Of a stretch of 54,109 nucleotides of DNA, positions 41,456 to 50,004 are shown in pieces; position 1 is the stretch's first letter; each line of letters opens with the position of its first letter. The stretch spans positions 1 to 54,109 of the forward strand of contig DWZA01000109.1 in NCBI GenBank assembly GCA_019118365.1. The letters run 5' to 3'. A program made the translations under genes and the position numbers. Below the pieces are notes generated by a model. It had not been told where the DNA came from, searched no databases, and saw only the letters and a list, made by a program, of their open reading frames with translations. The stretch comes from Candidatus Lachnoclostridium stercoravium. GTDB taxonomy: Bacteria > Bacillota > Clostridia > Lachnospirales > Lachnospiraceae.

Positions 41456-43182
41456 TCAAATCATTGCAAAGAAGATTTGCATTATCACGGCAGGGAGCTG
41501 TGGATCTGATAAAAGGCTGTATCGCGTGCGCTGTGCAGGATATATCATTTATGCTTCCCATCGGCCTTCTCTATTACTTTGTCATCGATCTCATGGACGG
41601 GGGCGTAAATGGAGGCCGCCTCGTCTTCTATGGAGCCGGCGCTTTGATCTGCTTATGCCTTATATTTATTGCGACCTGGTTTCAATATAACGCCACTTAT
41701 CTGGCAACTTATGTAGAAAGCGGCGTAAGGCGTATCTCCCTGGCGGAGCAGCTCCGCAAAATCCCGCTGTCCTTTTTCGGGAAAAAGGATCTCGCCGATC
41801 TGACAAATTCGATCATGGGCGACTGCGCCACGCTGGAAACTGCATTTTCCCACTACGTACCAGCTTTGGCAGGTTCCCTTATTTCAACAACGCTGATCGC
41901 GATCTGCCTCTTTTTCTATGACTGGCGTATGGCTCTTGCAGCAGTCTGGGTCCTGCCGATCGCGTTTACCATCACATTCTTTTCAGCGCGCATACAGGAA
42001 TATTTCAACAGTAAATCTGTAGCGGCAAATGTTGCCCTTGAAACCGGCGTGCAGGAGTGCATCGAGAGCATGCAGGATTTAAAAGCAAATAACGCGGAAG
42101 AAAGCTATCTGCACGGACTGGAGGAAAAAATCGATCTCGTGGAAAAACGGCATATTATCACTGAGCTTGGAACCGCGCTTTTCGTCGTTTCCTCAACACT
42201 GATATTAAAATTTGGGATCGCCACGGTTGCGCTGACAGGTTCTGCGCTTCTTATCCAGGGTGAGATCGATATCCCCCTGTTCTTTCTGTTTTTACTTGTA
42301 GCTTCAAGGCTGTACGCTCCCCTGGAAGGCGCGCTGCAAAATCTGGCCGCGGTCATCTCTACGAAAACAAATATAAAACGCATGAATGAGATCCTTGACC
42401 ATCCGATCCAGACAGGCTGCGACAAGGTAACAAATACAGGCTATGATATCGTGTTCGATCATGTGGGCTTTGCTTACAATACAGGAGAAACCGTATTGAA
42501 AGACGTATCTTTTACTGCAAAGCAGGGAGAAGTTACCGCCCTGGTAGGGCCGTCCGGCGGCGGGAAAACCACGGTATCCCGTCTCGCAGCACGGTTTTGG
42601 GATGTCAGCAAGGGCAAGATCACTGTCGGCGGCATGGATATATCAAAAATAGAACCGGAAACATTGCTGTCGTTGTACTCCATCGTTTTTCAGGATGTAA
42701 CGCTGTTTAACAATACGATCATGGAAAATATCAGGATAGGCAGAAAGGATGCGACGGATGAAGAAGTGATCGCAGCGGCAAAGCTGGCGAATTGTGAAGA
42801 ATTTGCAGAAAAGCTTCCCGACGGTTATAACAGTATGATCGGCGAAAACGGCTGCGAACTGTCCGGGGGTGAAAGGCAGCGTATTTCCATTGCCCGCGCT
42901 TTTCTCAAAAATTCTCCTATCATCTTGCTTGACGAAGCAACTGCAAGCCTTGATGTGGAAAACGAGACATTGATACAGACTGCTTTATCAAAGCTTATAA
43001 AAGATAAAACGGTGCTTGTGATCGCTCATCGCATGCGGACTGTAAGCGGCGCGGATAAGGTGGTCGTGCTTTCCGATGGTCTGGTCGCGGAACAGGGGAC
43101 GCCGGAAGAACTGATGGATACGGGCAGGTTTTATCCCCATATGGTAAAGCTGCAGATGCAGAGCAGAAATTGGAGCGTTTGA
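41452..43182 (+). CDS. ABC transporter ATP-binding/permease protein (second of a heterodimer)
   Basis: The protein has 576 residues from the ATG at 41452, 7 nt after AAAGGAGG. It has six membrane segments and an ATPase with Walker A GPSGGGKTTVSRLAARFW, signature LSGGERQRISIARAFL and DEATASLDVENE. It is translationally coupled to the first subunit and probably forms a heterodimer with it. The IrtB/YbtQ-like branch is a possible assignment. A 35-bp palindromic terminator-repeat follows. Confidence 0.88.
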   Translation: MIKSLQRRFALSRQGAVDLIKGCIACAVQDISFMLPIGLLYYFVIDLMDGGVNGGRLVFYGAGALICLCLIFIATWFQYNATYLATYVESGVRRISLAEQLRKIPLSFFGKKDLADLTNSIMGDCATLETAFSHYVPALAGSLISTTLIAICLFFYDWRMALAAVWVLPIAFTITFFSARIQEYFNSKSVAANVALETGVQECIESMQDLKANNAEESYLHGLEEKIDLVEKRHIITELGTALFVVSSTLILKFGIATVALTGSALLIQGEIDIPLFFLFLLVASRLYAPLEGALQNLAAVISTKTNIKRMNEILDHPIQTGCDKVTNTGYDIVFDHVGFAYNTGETVLKDVSFTAKQGEVTALVGPSGGGKTTVSRLAARFWDVSKGKITVGGMDISKIEPETLLSLYSIVFQDVTLFNNTIMENIRIGRKDATDEEVIAAAKLANCEEFAEKLPDGYNSMIGENGCELSGGERQRISIARAFLKNSPIILLDEATASLDVENETLIQTALSKLIKDKTVLVIAHRMRTVSGADKVVVLSDGLVAEQGTPEELMDTGRFYPHMVKLQMQSRNWSV

Positions 43183-43189
43183 TATGCAA

Positions 43190-43224
43190 TCCGACAAGAC
43201 GCGTCACTGGCGCGTCTTGCCGGA
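43190..43224. terminator. 35-bp palindromic repeat downstream of the ABC operon
   Basis: The inverted copy of the element at 30884-30918, identical at 32 of 35 positions. The stem TCCG-CAAGACGCG/CGCGTCTTG-CGGA is nearly perfect. It follows the ABC gene by 7 bp. Confidence 0.6.
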
Positions 43225-43236
43225 TACTTCGTAATT

Positions 43237-43286
43237 AAAAATGCAGGGGCTGATCGCCTTTAAAAGCGGTCAGACACCCTGCATTG
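43237..43286 (-). terminator. Terminator of the isomerase/dehydrogenase operon
   Basis: On the minus strand AATGCAGGG (43285-43277) pairs with CCCCTGCATT (43249-43240), supported by an inner GTCTGACCGC/GGCGATCAG pairing, and ends in a short T-run. Confidence 0.7.
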
Positions 43287-43302
43287 TTGTTTTTAGAGAA
43301 TA

Positions 43303-44268
43303 TTATTTATTTACTACGTTCACTGGAGCTCCATCCATGTACGCTTTGATGTTGTCTGCAGTGATATCCATAATTCTCTGACGAGCTTCTTTTGCAGCCC
43401 AGGAGATATGTGGTGTGATGATGCAGTTCTTAGCGCCCAGTAATGGGTTCTCCGGCTTGATCGGCTCTGTGGAAACAACATCAAGACCAGCTGCATATAC
43501 TTTGCCGCTGTTTAATGCGTCTGCCAGATCCTGCTCAACAACCAGCTGTCCACGGCTGTTGTTGATGATGATAACGCCGTCTTTCATCTTTGCGATGGTG
43601 TCCTTGTTGATGATGCCTTCTGTATCTGGGAACAGCGGGCAGTGGAGGCAGATCACGTCGGATTCTGCTAACAGAGTATCAAGGTCAACGTATTCTGCAA
43701 CCTGTCTTCCTGCATCGCTCTGGAAGCTGTCATATGCGATAACTCTCATATTCATAGCTTTTAAGATCCTTGCAGTTGTCTGGCCGATACGTCCTAAGCC
43801 GATGATACCAACTGTCTTGTGAGCCAGCTCGATCATTGGGAAATCCCAGTAGCACCAGTCTACGTTGCTTGCCCACTCGCCTTTGTGAACGCTCTCGCTG
43901 TGATACCAGAAGTGAGAGCAGATCTCTAACAGAAGACCTACTGCATACTGGCCAACGATATCTGTTCCGTATGTTGGAACGTTGCAAACGATGATGCCTT
44001 TTTCCTTGCAGTAGTTGTAATCAACTACGTTGTAGCCTGTTGCGAGAACAGCGACCATCTTTAAGTTCGGGCAGCTGTCGATCGTAGCTTTGGAAATAGG
44101 TGTCTTGTTGATAACTGCAACTTCAGCATCGCCAAGTCTCTCAGCGATGATCGGCGCGTCTACATAGGAAGTTCTGTCATATACAGTAACCTCGCCAAGT
44201 GCCTCTAATGCTCCCCAGCTTAAATCGCCTGGGTTCTCTGTGTAACCATCTAAAACAACGATTTTCAT
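43303..44268 (-). CDS. D-2-hydroxyacid dehydrogenase (glycerate/hydroxypyruvate dehydrogenase-like)
   Basis: The protein has 321 residues. NAD-binding motif VGIIGLGRIGQTTARIL (about 150-166), catalytic Arg in INNSRGQLV, Glu in STEPIKPENP and His in TPHISWAAKEAR are all present. It probably reduces hydroxypyruvate, glyoxylate or a related 2-oxo acid. It follows a sugar isomerase gene by 55 bp, forming a two-gene operon. Codon choice, rich in GTT/GCT/GGT, suggests high expression. Confidence 0.88.
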   Translation of the reverse strand: MKIVVLDGYTENPGDLSWGALEALGEVTVYDRTSYVDAPIIAERLGDAEVAVINKTPISKATIDSCPNLKMVAVLATGYNVVDYNYCKEKGIIVCNVPTYGTDIVGQYAVGLLLEICSHFWYHSESVHKGEWASNVDWCYWDFPMIELAHKTVGIIGLGRIGQTTARILKAMNMRVIAYDSFQSDAGRQVAEYVDLDTLLAESDVICLHCPLFPDTEGIINKDTIAKMKDGVIIINNSRGQLVVEQDLADALNSGKVYAAGLDVVSTEPIKPENPLLGAKNCIITPHISWAAKEARQRIMDITADNIKAYMDGAPVNVVNK

Positions 44269-44323
44269 AGTTGTTCGGTCCTTTCTTCTATTGATTTATC
44301 ATTTTAAACTGCGTTTTAAGGAA

Positions 44324-45220
44324 TTAGTCCTCTAACAGGGCCCATGCTCTGTTGATGACTCTCTTTGTATTGCCAACGATCACTTCGTCGTTCTCGTCGC
44401 CCCATGGCTTAACCTCGAAGGAAAGTACCATTGGGTTCTCAGCGTCGAAGAAGCCTTCGCTCTTTAATACGCGGAAGAAGTCTAACAGTTCTGCAGTATC
44501 GTTTGCAGAGTTCGGGAAGCCGAATCTTGGATGCTGATCGCCGTATGCTTCGCAGCCTTCCTTAACAACAGCGTTGCCGATGTGAAGGTGTGTGATATAT
44601 GGTCTTAAAGTCTGGATGACAAACTTGGATGTCTCGTAAGTTGTCGGGAAGTGAGACAGGTCAACCAGAAGACCGAAGTTGCTGTGAGATGTTCTCATAT
44701 CAGCTGCGAACTTTGCTGCGTATGGAGCAGGTCCGATCAGGGCAGCCTTGTCCATATCGAAATCAAATACTTCCAGCTCAACGTTCATTCCCTTGGTTGC
44801 AGCGTAATCGCACAGATTCCTTGTTGTCTTTAACAGCTGAGCATATGCCTCGTCCTTTGTCTCAGGAGCCCACTTGCCTGCAAGGAAAGCGATTCCCTTT
44901 GCGCCTAACTCCTCAGCCTGGTCGATAGCTTCCATCAGAGTAGCTTCTGCTGCTTTTCTGCCTTCTTCATCGATGTCGTTTGGATTTAACTTCGGTCCTA
45001 ACAGTCTTGGCTGTGCTCCGCAGCAAACCTTTAAATGGCCTTCTGCCAGCATCTTAGCTGCCTTTGCCCTTGTCTCATCATCCATCTTTGTAGGAATCTC
45101 AATTGCGTCGAAGAAATCATCGCTGGCAACCTTCTGGATTACCTCAAGTACGTCCCTGTTCGGATAGCTCATCCAGGAAATAGTACCGATCTGGAAATAT
45201 TTATGGATTGACTCTCTCAT
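44324..45220 (-). CDS. Sugar phosphate isomerase/epimerase family TIM-barrel protein
   Basis: The protein has 298 residues from the ATG at 45220 (MRESIHKYFQIGTISWMS), 9 nt after AAGGAGG. An ATG at 45229 touches the ribosome binding site and is rejected. Metal-site positions are visible in VELEVFDFDMDKAALIGP, LLVDLSHFP, THLHIGNAV and LSFEVKPWG. Its substrate is unknown. With the downstream 2-hydroxyacid dehydrogenase, a hydroxypyruvate/tartronate or sugar-acid route is plausible. Confidence 0.8.
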   Translation of the reverse strand: MRESIHKYFQIGTISWMSYPNRDVLEVIQKVASDDFFDAIEIPTKMDDETRAKAAKMLAEGHLKVCCGAQPRLLGPKLNPNDIDEEGRKAAEATLMEAIDQAEELGAKGIAFLAGKWAPETKDEAYAQLLKTTRNLCDYAATKGMNVELEVFDFDMDKAALIGPAPYAAKFAADMRTSHSNFGLLVDLSHFPTTYETSKFVIQTLRPYITHLHIGNAVVKEGCEAYGDQHPRFGFPNSANDTAELLDFFRVLKSEGFFDAENPMVLSFEVKPWGDENDEVIVGNTKRVINRAWALLED

Positions 45221-45269
45221 TTCAATCATCCTCCTTAAAATTTTTATTTGTATCCTCCGGTTTTTTCAG

Positions 45270-45318
45270 TGTGAAACATCCTGTTGCAGCGTTGCAAATT
45301 TGTTTCACATTGTGAAAC
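45270..45318. promoter_or_regulatory. Operator cluster of the isomerase/dehydrogenase operon
   Basis: TGTGAAAC (45270-45277) and the palindrome GTTTCACA-T-TGTGAAAC (45302-45318) surround TTGCA-N4-TGCAA (45284-45297), a LacI-type arrangement. All lie downstream of the predicted start. Confidence 0.55.
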
Positions 45319-45341
45319 CAGGTTTTACATACTACAGGTAT

Positions 45342-45370
45342 AATTTAATACTTTTTCCTGCATTTGTCAA
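45342..45370 (-). promoter_or_regulatory. Promoter of the isomerase/dehydrogenase operon
   Basis: TTGACA (45370-45365), 17 nt, TAAATT (45347-45342) on the minus strand. The leader of about 115 nt carries the operator cluster. Confidence 0.65.
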
Positions 45371-45414
45371 CCGCCTGACAATCTTTTCTTCGACTATCGG
45401 CAACAGTTTCGGAC

Positions 45415-46806
45415 TTACATAAATTTGCTCCAGTAACCCTGGATAAACAGCCCCAAAATGATCACCGGAAGGATATAAGTCACGTAGAAACGGACGGCTC
45501 TTGGGAACTTGATCCCCTGGCCCGCGTTCGCTTCCTTCAGGAAATTTTCAAATCCCCATCCGTACCGGCTGGTGCAGAACAGCAGGTATACCAGGCTTCC
45601 GATCGGAAGGAGGGTGTTGCTGACGATAAAGTCCTCCAGATCCTGGATCGTGCTCCCCGCTCCCAGCGGCTGGATATGGCTCCATACGTTGAAGCCCAGC
45701 ACGCAGGGCATGGAAAGAAGTATGATGATGACCGCGTTCCAGGCGATAGCCTTTTTTATAGAACAGCCGGTCAGATCCGTAGCAAAGGATATGATGTTCT
45801 GGAACACGGCGATGACCGTGGAGACCGCCGCGAACGTCATAAAGATAAAGAACATGGCGCCCCAGATCCTTCCGCCCGCCATATGGTTAAATACGTTGGG
45901 CAGAGTGATGAATACCAAAGACGGCCCCTGGCCCGCGTCGATGTTGAACGCAAAGCAGGCCGGGAAAATAATAAGGCCGGACATAAACGCCACGGAGGTA
46001 TCCAGCGCCATTACGCTGATCGCCTCTCCGGTCAGCCTTTTTTCCTTGCCGATATAGCTTCCGAAGATCGCCAGGGCGCCGATGCCAATGCTCAAAGTAA
46101 AGAAGGATTGTCCCAGCGCGGCGAATACCGCTTCTCCCAAAGCGTGCATACTCATATTTCCATTTTCATCCATCATCATTTTCTGAAAATCCGGCTTCAG
46201 GTAAAATTCCAGGCCTGGGCCGCTGTTTTCCATGGTGACTGAATGGACCGCCAGCACGATCATCAGAAGGAAGAGGCAGACCATCATGACCTTTGTAACG
46301 CCTTCCACGCCCTTCTGCAGTCCCATCCCGCATATTGCAAAGCAGACCAGGACGATAAGGATCATAAAAGCCGCCATCAGTCCCGGAGATGCCAGCATAT
46401 TGTTAAACTCTGCACCTACCTGCTCCGTGTTCAGGCCGACGAAATCTCCCTTTGCCATTTTCACAAAATAAAGGAGCATCCAGCCGGCGACCGTAGTATA
46501 AAACATCATCAGGATATAATTTCCGGCCATGCCGAAATATTTTTCCAGATGCCACTTGCTGCCCTTCGGCTCCAGCACGTCAAACGACAGCGCAATGCTT
46601 TTCTGGCTGGCTCTCCCCACGGAAAATTCCATAACGATGATAGGAAGGCCTAAAAGAGCCAGGAAGCAGATATAGACCAGCACAAAGGCCGCGCCCCCAT
46701 ATTCGCCTACGATATAGGGGAACCTCCAGACGTTGCCCAGTCCGATGGCGCATCCCGCGGAGATCAGGATAAAACCCAGACGGGATGAAAACTTTTCTCT
46801 TTTCAT
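45415..46806 (-). CDS. Sodium-dependent transporter (NSS/SNF family)
   Basis: The protein has 463 residues from the ATG at 46806, 7 nt after GAGG. The hallmark N-terminal stretch FILISAGCAIGLGNVWRFPY (TM1, Na+ site) and GLPIIVMEFSVGRASQKS are diagnostic. It has about 11-12 membrane segments. Bacterial members import amino acids such as tyrosine or branched-chain types with Na+. The substrate is not assigned. It is monocistronic, with an extremely GC-rich structured leader. Confidence 0.9.
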   Translation of the reverse strand: MKREKFSSRLGFILISAGCAIGLGNVWRFPYIVGEYGGAAFVLVYICFLALLGLPIIVMEFSVGRASQKSIALSFDVLEPKGSKWHLEKYFGMAGNYILMMFYTTVAGWMLLYFVKMAKGDFVGLNTEQVGAEFNNMLASPGLMAAFMILIVLVCFAICGMGLQKGVEGVTKVMMVCLFLLMIVLAVHSVTMENSGPGLEFYLKPDFQKMMMDENGNMSMHALGEAVFAALGQSFFTLSIGIGALAIFGSYIGKEKRLTGEAISVMALDTSVAFMSGLIIFPACFAFNIDAGQGPSLVFITLPNVFNHMAGGRIWGAMFFIFMTFAAVSTVIAVFQNIISFATDLTGCSIKKAIAWNAVIIILLSMPCVLGFNVWSHIQPLGAGSTIQDLEDFIVSNTLLPIGSLVYLLFCTSRYGWGFENFLKEANAGQGIKFPRAVRFYVTYILPVIILGLFIQGYWSKFM

Positions 46807-46839
46807 AACTGTTCCTCTTTTCTCTGTATAGTTGCCGCA

Positions 46840-46913
46840 GCGCGCGGCCATCTGCCAGAGCGGGCCGACAGACCGGCAGACCAGCCTGCCGGCGGCCTGT
46901 CCCGGCCGCGCGC
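46840..46913 (-). promoter_or_regulatory. Highly structured leader of the NSS transporter gene
   Basis: GCGCGCGGCC (46840-46849) and its complement (46904-46913) form a 10-bp outer stem around an inner stem (46872-46879/46886-46893). It ends 33 nt before the ATG and has no T-run. It does not match a riboswitch class that I recognise. Confidence 0.4.
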
Positions 46914-46932
46914 CGTTTCTATTCTACATAAA

Positions 46933-46993
46933 CCGCCTGGAAAAGTAAAGGGGAATACAGTTTTTCAGGCGGCCGGAAGATCCTGGCCGCCTG
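46933..46993 (-). terminator. Two mutually exclusive hairpins downstream of spoIIIAH
   Basis: CAGGCGGCC (46966-46974) can pair either with GGCCGCCTG (46985-46993) or, partly, with CCGCCTGGAAAA (46933-46944). It is the probable end of the spoIIIA transcript, although the T-run is poor. Confidence 0.4.
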
Positions 46994-47011
46994 GTAATCT
47001 CTTTGAGAGAG

Positions 47012-47755
47012 TTATTTTGTATTCAGAAGGGTAATGACGATATTTTCCGCTCCCACCTCGGTCTTTCTTTTTACGATATCCTCGATCTGCGCACGCTGAG
47101 GATCTGTGATAGACGGCGCGTTGATCACCACGTCTACCTGGCCGTCGGTAATGCTCACCACCGGATCCAGGAAGCCTTTCGCCTGAAGGAGCGTTTCCGC
47201 AGCGTTTTCTTTTTCCGCCACCTGGGTCATCTGGACGATACTGTTGACAGCCGTCTGCTTTGAGGCTTCGTCAATGGACGGGTTGTTGATGATCTCATTT
47301 AATGTTTCCTTATTTTTTGCTCTCACCTGTTCCCTAGACAGCTGGACATTGGCTATGTACTCGGACACGTTCATCCCGCTTGTGAGCACAGCTTCGCCGG
47401 GATTCTCCATACCGGCTTCCTCGCCGTCCGCCTCGGCCACCTGGGTATTCTGAGTCTCCTGGCCGTCCGGATCTGCTGTCTCCTGGCTGGAAACGCTGCT
47501 TACCTCTTCCCCGTTAGCCGCGTCCATTCCCTCCTCCGGACTCATGATCTCGATCAGGCCGTCCTCTGTAAGGCTCTGGTTCTCCGCCAGGATATCCTCG
47601 TCGGATATCTCCATCATCCCAGCCTCATAGACGTCGGTCCCTGATACCGGTTCCTGTTTTCCCGCATAATTCAGATATCCGGCCGCGGCGATCATGATCG
47701 CCAGAGTGGTAATGATGATCTGGTTCCTTCGAAATAATTTTTTCATATTTTTCAT
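47012..47755 (-). CDS. spoIIIAH: Stage III sporulation protein AH
   Basis: The protein has 247 residues from the ATG at 47755 (MKNMKKLFRRNQIIITTLAI), 8 nt after AAGGAG. An N-terminal membrane segment is followed by an acidic linker and a C-terminal ring-building domain (SREQVRAKNKETLNEIINNP to the C-terminus). In B. subtilis, SpoIIIAH in the mother-cell membrane binds SpoIIQ in the forespore to form the feeding-tube channel. It is the last gene of the operon. The linker of about 100 residues is long and rich in Glu. Confidence 0.9.
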   Translation of the reverse strand: MKNMKKLFRRNQIIITTLAIMIAAAGYLNYAGKQEPVSGTDVYEAGMMEISDEDILAENQSLTEDGLIEIMSPEEGMDAANGEEVSSVSSQETADPDGQETQNTQVAEADGEEAGMENPGEAVLTSGMNVSEYIANVQLSREQVRAKNKETLNEIINNPSIDEASKQTAVNSIVQMTQVAEKENAAETLLQAKGFLDPVVSITDGQVDVVINAPSITDPQRAQIEDIVKRKTEVGAENIVITLLNTK

Positions 47756-47768
47756 GTGATGCACTCCT

Positions 47769-48329
47769 TTATTCCACCCTCTTTAATACTCTTATCTTAT
47801 GCCTGGGCACGTGAAATAATGCTTCCAGCGCCGCGGAAATTTCTTCTTTTATCACAGCGTTCCCCCCGCCCTGGGCGCTTACCACGATCCCCTGGATCTG
47901 AGGCATGATCTCCTTTTCCACCACAGGCGCGATGTCTGTCCCGCTTCCTGTCATAACGGTAGTCTCCGACTGTTCCCGGCTCACCGCCCTGCGGGTCCCG
48001 CCGTCCGGATCTTCTTCCTGGGTTTCTGACGACGACTGGGAGCTGTCGGTCTTCAGGATCCTCTCTTCGGATGAACTGAGCACGATCATAACGTCCACCT
48101 TTCCCACTCCCTCTACGGTTGATAAAAGCTTCTTTACTCTGTCCTCCAGCTGCTCTTCATAGGGTTTTTCCCGTTTTCCCGTTCCCTGGGAAGCCAGGAC
48201 GCCGTCATGATCCTGGATCTTCTGTACGCCCCGGCTGCCGGAAGGCAGCGCCAGGATCATCAGGCAGATCCCTGCCGCCAGTACCAGAAGCCACCTGTCC
48301 CTGCTCATTTTGAAATTGAATTTCCACAT
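47769..48329 (-). CDS. spoIIIAG: Stage III sporulation protein AG
   Basis: The protein has 186 residues. It has a short cytoplasmic start, a membrane helix (WLLVLAAGICLMILALPSG) and a ring domain with VKKLLSTVEGVGKVDVMIVL and GIVVSAQGGGNAVIKEEISA. It forms a large ring in the mother-cell membrane during engulfment. GGAGG lies 6 nt before the ATG. The start lies 125 bp inside the spoIIIAF reading frame. Confidence 0.9.
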   Translation of the reverse strand: MWKFNFKMSRDRWLLVLAAGICLMILALPSGSRGVQKIQDHDGVLASQGTGKREKPYEEQLEDRVKKLLSTVEGVGKVDVMIVLSSSEERILKTDSSQSSSETQEEDPDGGTRRAVSREQSETTVMTGSGTDIAPVVEKEIMPQIQGIVVSAQGGGNAVIKEEISAALEALFHVPRHKIRVLKRVE

Positions 48330-48831
48330 ACCGTTCCTCCAACTGATAATATCCTGCTGCTTTTCTCCTCAGCACAGCCGCCTTTTCCCCGTCTGCTCCC
48401 TGCATTCCTGCTGCGGTAACATGTATGGAAGTCACCTTGCCGAAATCTTCTCCGGAAGGGTCCGCTCCGATCCGCACCGCCGTTTCCTTCACTGTCAGTC
48501 CCGCGTCTTCAGCCATGGCTTTCACGTCCATTTCCACCGCCTCTTCATACTGGCTGATCAGCTGTTCCATGCGCTTTTCTTCCATGCCGTATACTTCCTT
48601 CTTAAAATCTTCCGCTTCGTTGCGAAAGGAAAATTCTTCAAAATATCCGGCCACCTGGTCTTCCAGCCTCAGGCCGGAGAGAAAGGGGGAAAGCGCCGCC
48701 ATAATAAGGACCATTCCTGCGAAAAAGCGGATGTATTTTTCATATTTTCCCGAAGGAAGAAGCCCCATAAGGACAGTCAGGAAGATCAGATAAAAAACGA
48801 TATTTTTTACCCATGTATATATTCCTTCCAT
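48205..48831 (-). CDS. spoIIIAF: Stage III sporulation protein AF
   Basis: The protein has 208 residues. Two N-terminal membrane segments (VKNIVFYLIFLTVLMGLLP and IRFFAGMVLIMAALSPFL) precede a conserved external domain that ends about residue 172 (YYQLEERYVEIQF). About 36 further residues, read in the frame overlapping spoIIIAG, look non-conserved (GRDLPDDPGAAFRQPGRTED). This is either a natural run-on or a lost stop codon. It is part of the SpoIIIA-SpoIIQ channel. Confidence 0.87.
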   Translation of the reverse strand: MEGIYTWVKNIVFYLIFLTVLMGLLPSGKYEKYIRFFAGMVLIMAALSPFLSGLRLEDQVAGYFEEFSFRNEAEDFKKEVYGMEEKRMEQLISQYEEAVEMDVKAMAEDAGLTVKETAVRIGADPSGEDFGKVTSIHVTAAGMQGADGEKAAVLRRKAAGYYQLEERYVEIQFQNEQGQVASGTGGRDLPDDPGAAFRQPGRTEDPGS

Positions 48832-48840
48832 AATGCCTCC

Positions 48841-50004
48841 TTACCGGCTGAAATATACGGCGTTTGTGGCGCTGCAGGCCATGGCGATGACGATGATGAA
48901 CAGGGCCGCCGAATAGGCCAGCATTTTCACCAGGAGCTTGTGGCCTTCCGCCGCCGCGCCGACGCAGTCGGTGATCCGCCTGTCGCACACCGGTTCCAGG
49001 GCCGCCGCCGCGCATTGGTACATGAAAGCCAGGACCGCCAGCTTTATAACAGGAACCGCCGCCAGCGCCAGAAGGATGACCGCCGCTGCCGCTCCCATGG
49101 TATTTTTGATCAGGATCCCTGAGCCAAGCATAAGCTGAGCCGCGATCCCCGCCCCTTTTCCGATCCCTGGGATAGCCTCTATAGCCTTTTCCATCGTAGA
49201 ATTTTTCACGGCGTCCACATAAGGCATGAGCATCCCCTGGAGAAGGTTCAGCCCCAGCACAACTCCCACAACAGTTTTCATCCCCCAGTTTACTATGGCG
49301 GCGATCAGCGACGTCAGCCTGGAAAGCATGTCTTCCTTTGCGATGTGGCCTGCCAGGGAAAAAAGCAGATATATTTTTATAAGAGGCAGCAAAAGTCTTG
49401 CAAACAGCCATTCCACCACGCTTACTGTAAAAAACATGGTCTCGTAAAGGACCAGGGACGAAGCGCTCCCTCCGCAGAAGGCGACCGCCAGGAAGTACGA
49501 GGGCATTAACAGGCGGAGAAATTCCAGGATCTTTTCCATCGTCTCCCCCGCCAGGGTAACGCTGGCAAAAAAGCTGATCCCCAGGCAGGAAAATATCAGA
49601 AGGTAGGTTACAAAAAATCCTGTTTCCGATACCTGATTCGTCGTAAATATACCGGAAATATTGGCAAATACAGCGCCTGTAAGCCCCAGAGCAAAGATCT
49701 GAAGGAGGAGCGTCCCATTGTTTTTTATTTCAGAAAAAAGAACATGGCCCAGCGCGGATACCGCCATATCCGCCGCTTCTTTTCCTTCTCCATTGATCAG
49801 AAGCCTCATAAGTTCGGAAAAGGATAGCGGCCAGTCCTCCCATCCTTCCTGCCCGGACAGAAACTTTTCAATGTCGGAAAAATCGTAATCCGACAGCTGG
49901 CTTTCCGCAGCCGTTTCTTTTTCTTCCGCCAGCGAGGAAAATGGAAAACAGAAAAGCAGAAAAAGGCTCAGAGCCAGGGATGCGGCAGTTTTCCAGACCG
50001 TCAT
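48841..50004 (-). CDS. spoIIIAE: Stage III sporulation protein AE
   Basis: The protein has 387 residues. A signal-like N-terminus (VWKTAASLALSLFLLFCFPF) is followed by about eight membrane segments. Family blocks include LTGAVFANISGIFTTNQVSE, AIPGIGKGAGIAAQLMLGSG and IKNTMGAAAAVILLALAAVP. It is a polytopic core of the SpoIIIA channel. It overlaps spoIIIAD by 4 nt. Confidence 0.92.
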   Translation of the reverse strand: MTVWKTAASLALSLFLLFCFPFSSLAEEKETAAESQLSDYDFSDIEKFLSGQEGWEDWPLSFSELMRLLINGEGKEAADMAVSALGHVLFSEIKNNGTLLLQIFALGLTGAVFANISGIFTTNQVSETGFFVTYLLIFSCLGISFFASVTLAGETMEKILEFLRLLMPSYFLAVAFCGGSASSLVLYETMFFTVSVVEWLFARLLLPLIKIYLLFSLAGHIAKEDMLSRLTSLIAAIVNWGMKTVVGVVLGLNLLQGMLMPYVDAVKNSTMEKAIEAIPGIGKGAGIAAQLMLGSGILIKNTMGAAAAVILLALAAVPVIKLAVLAFMYQCAAAALEPVCDRRITDCVGAAAEGHKLLVKMLAYSAALFIIVIAMACSATNAVYFSR

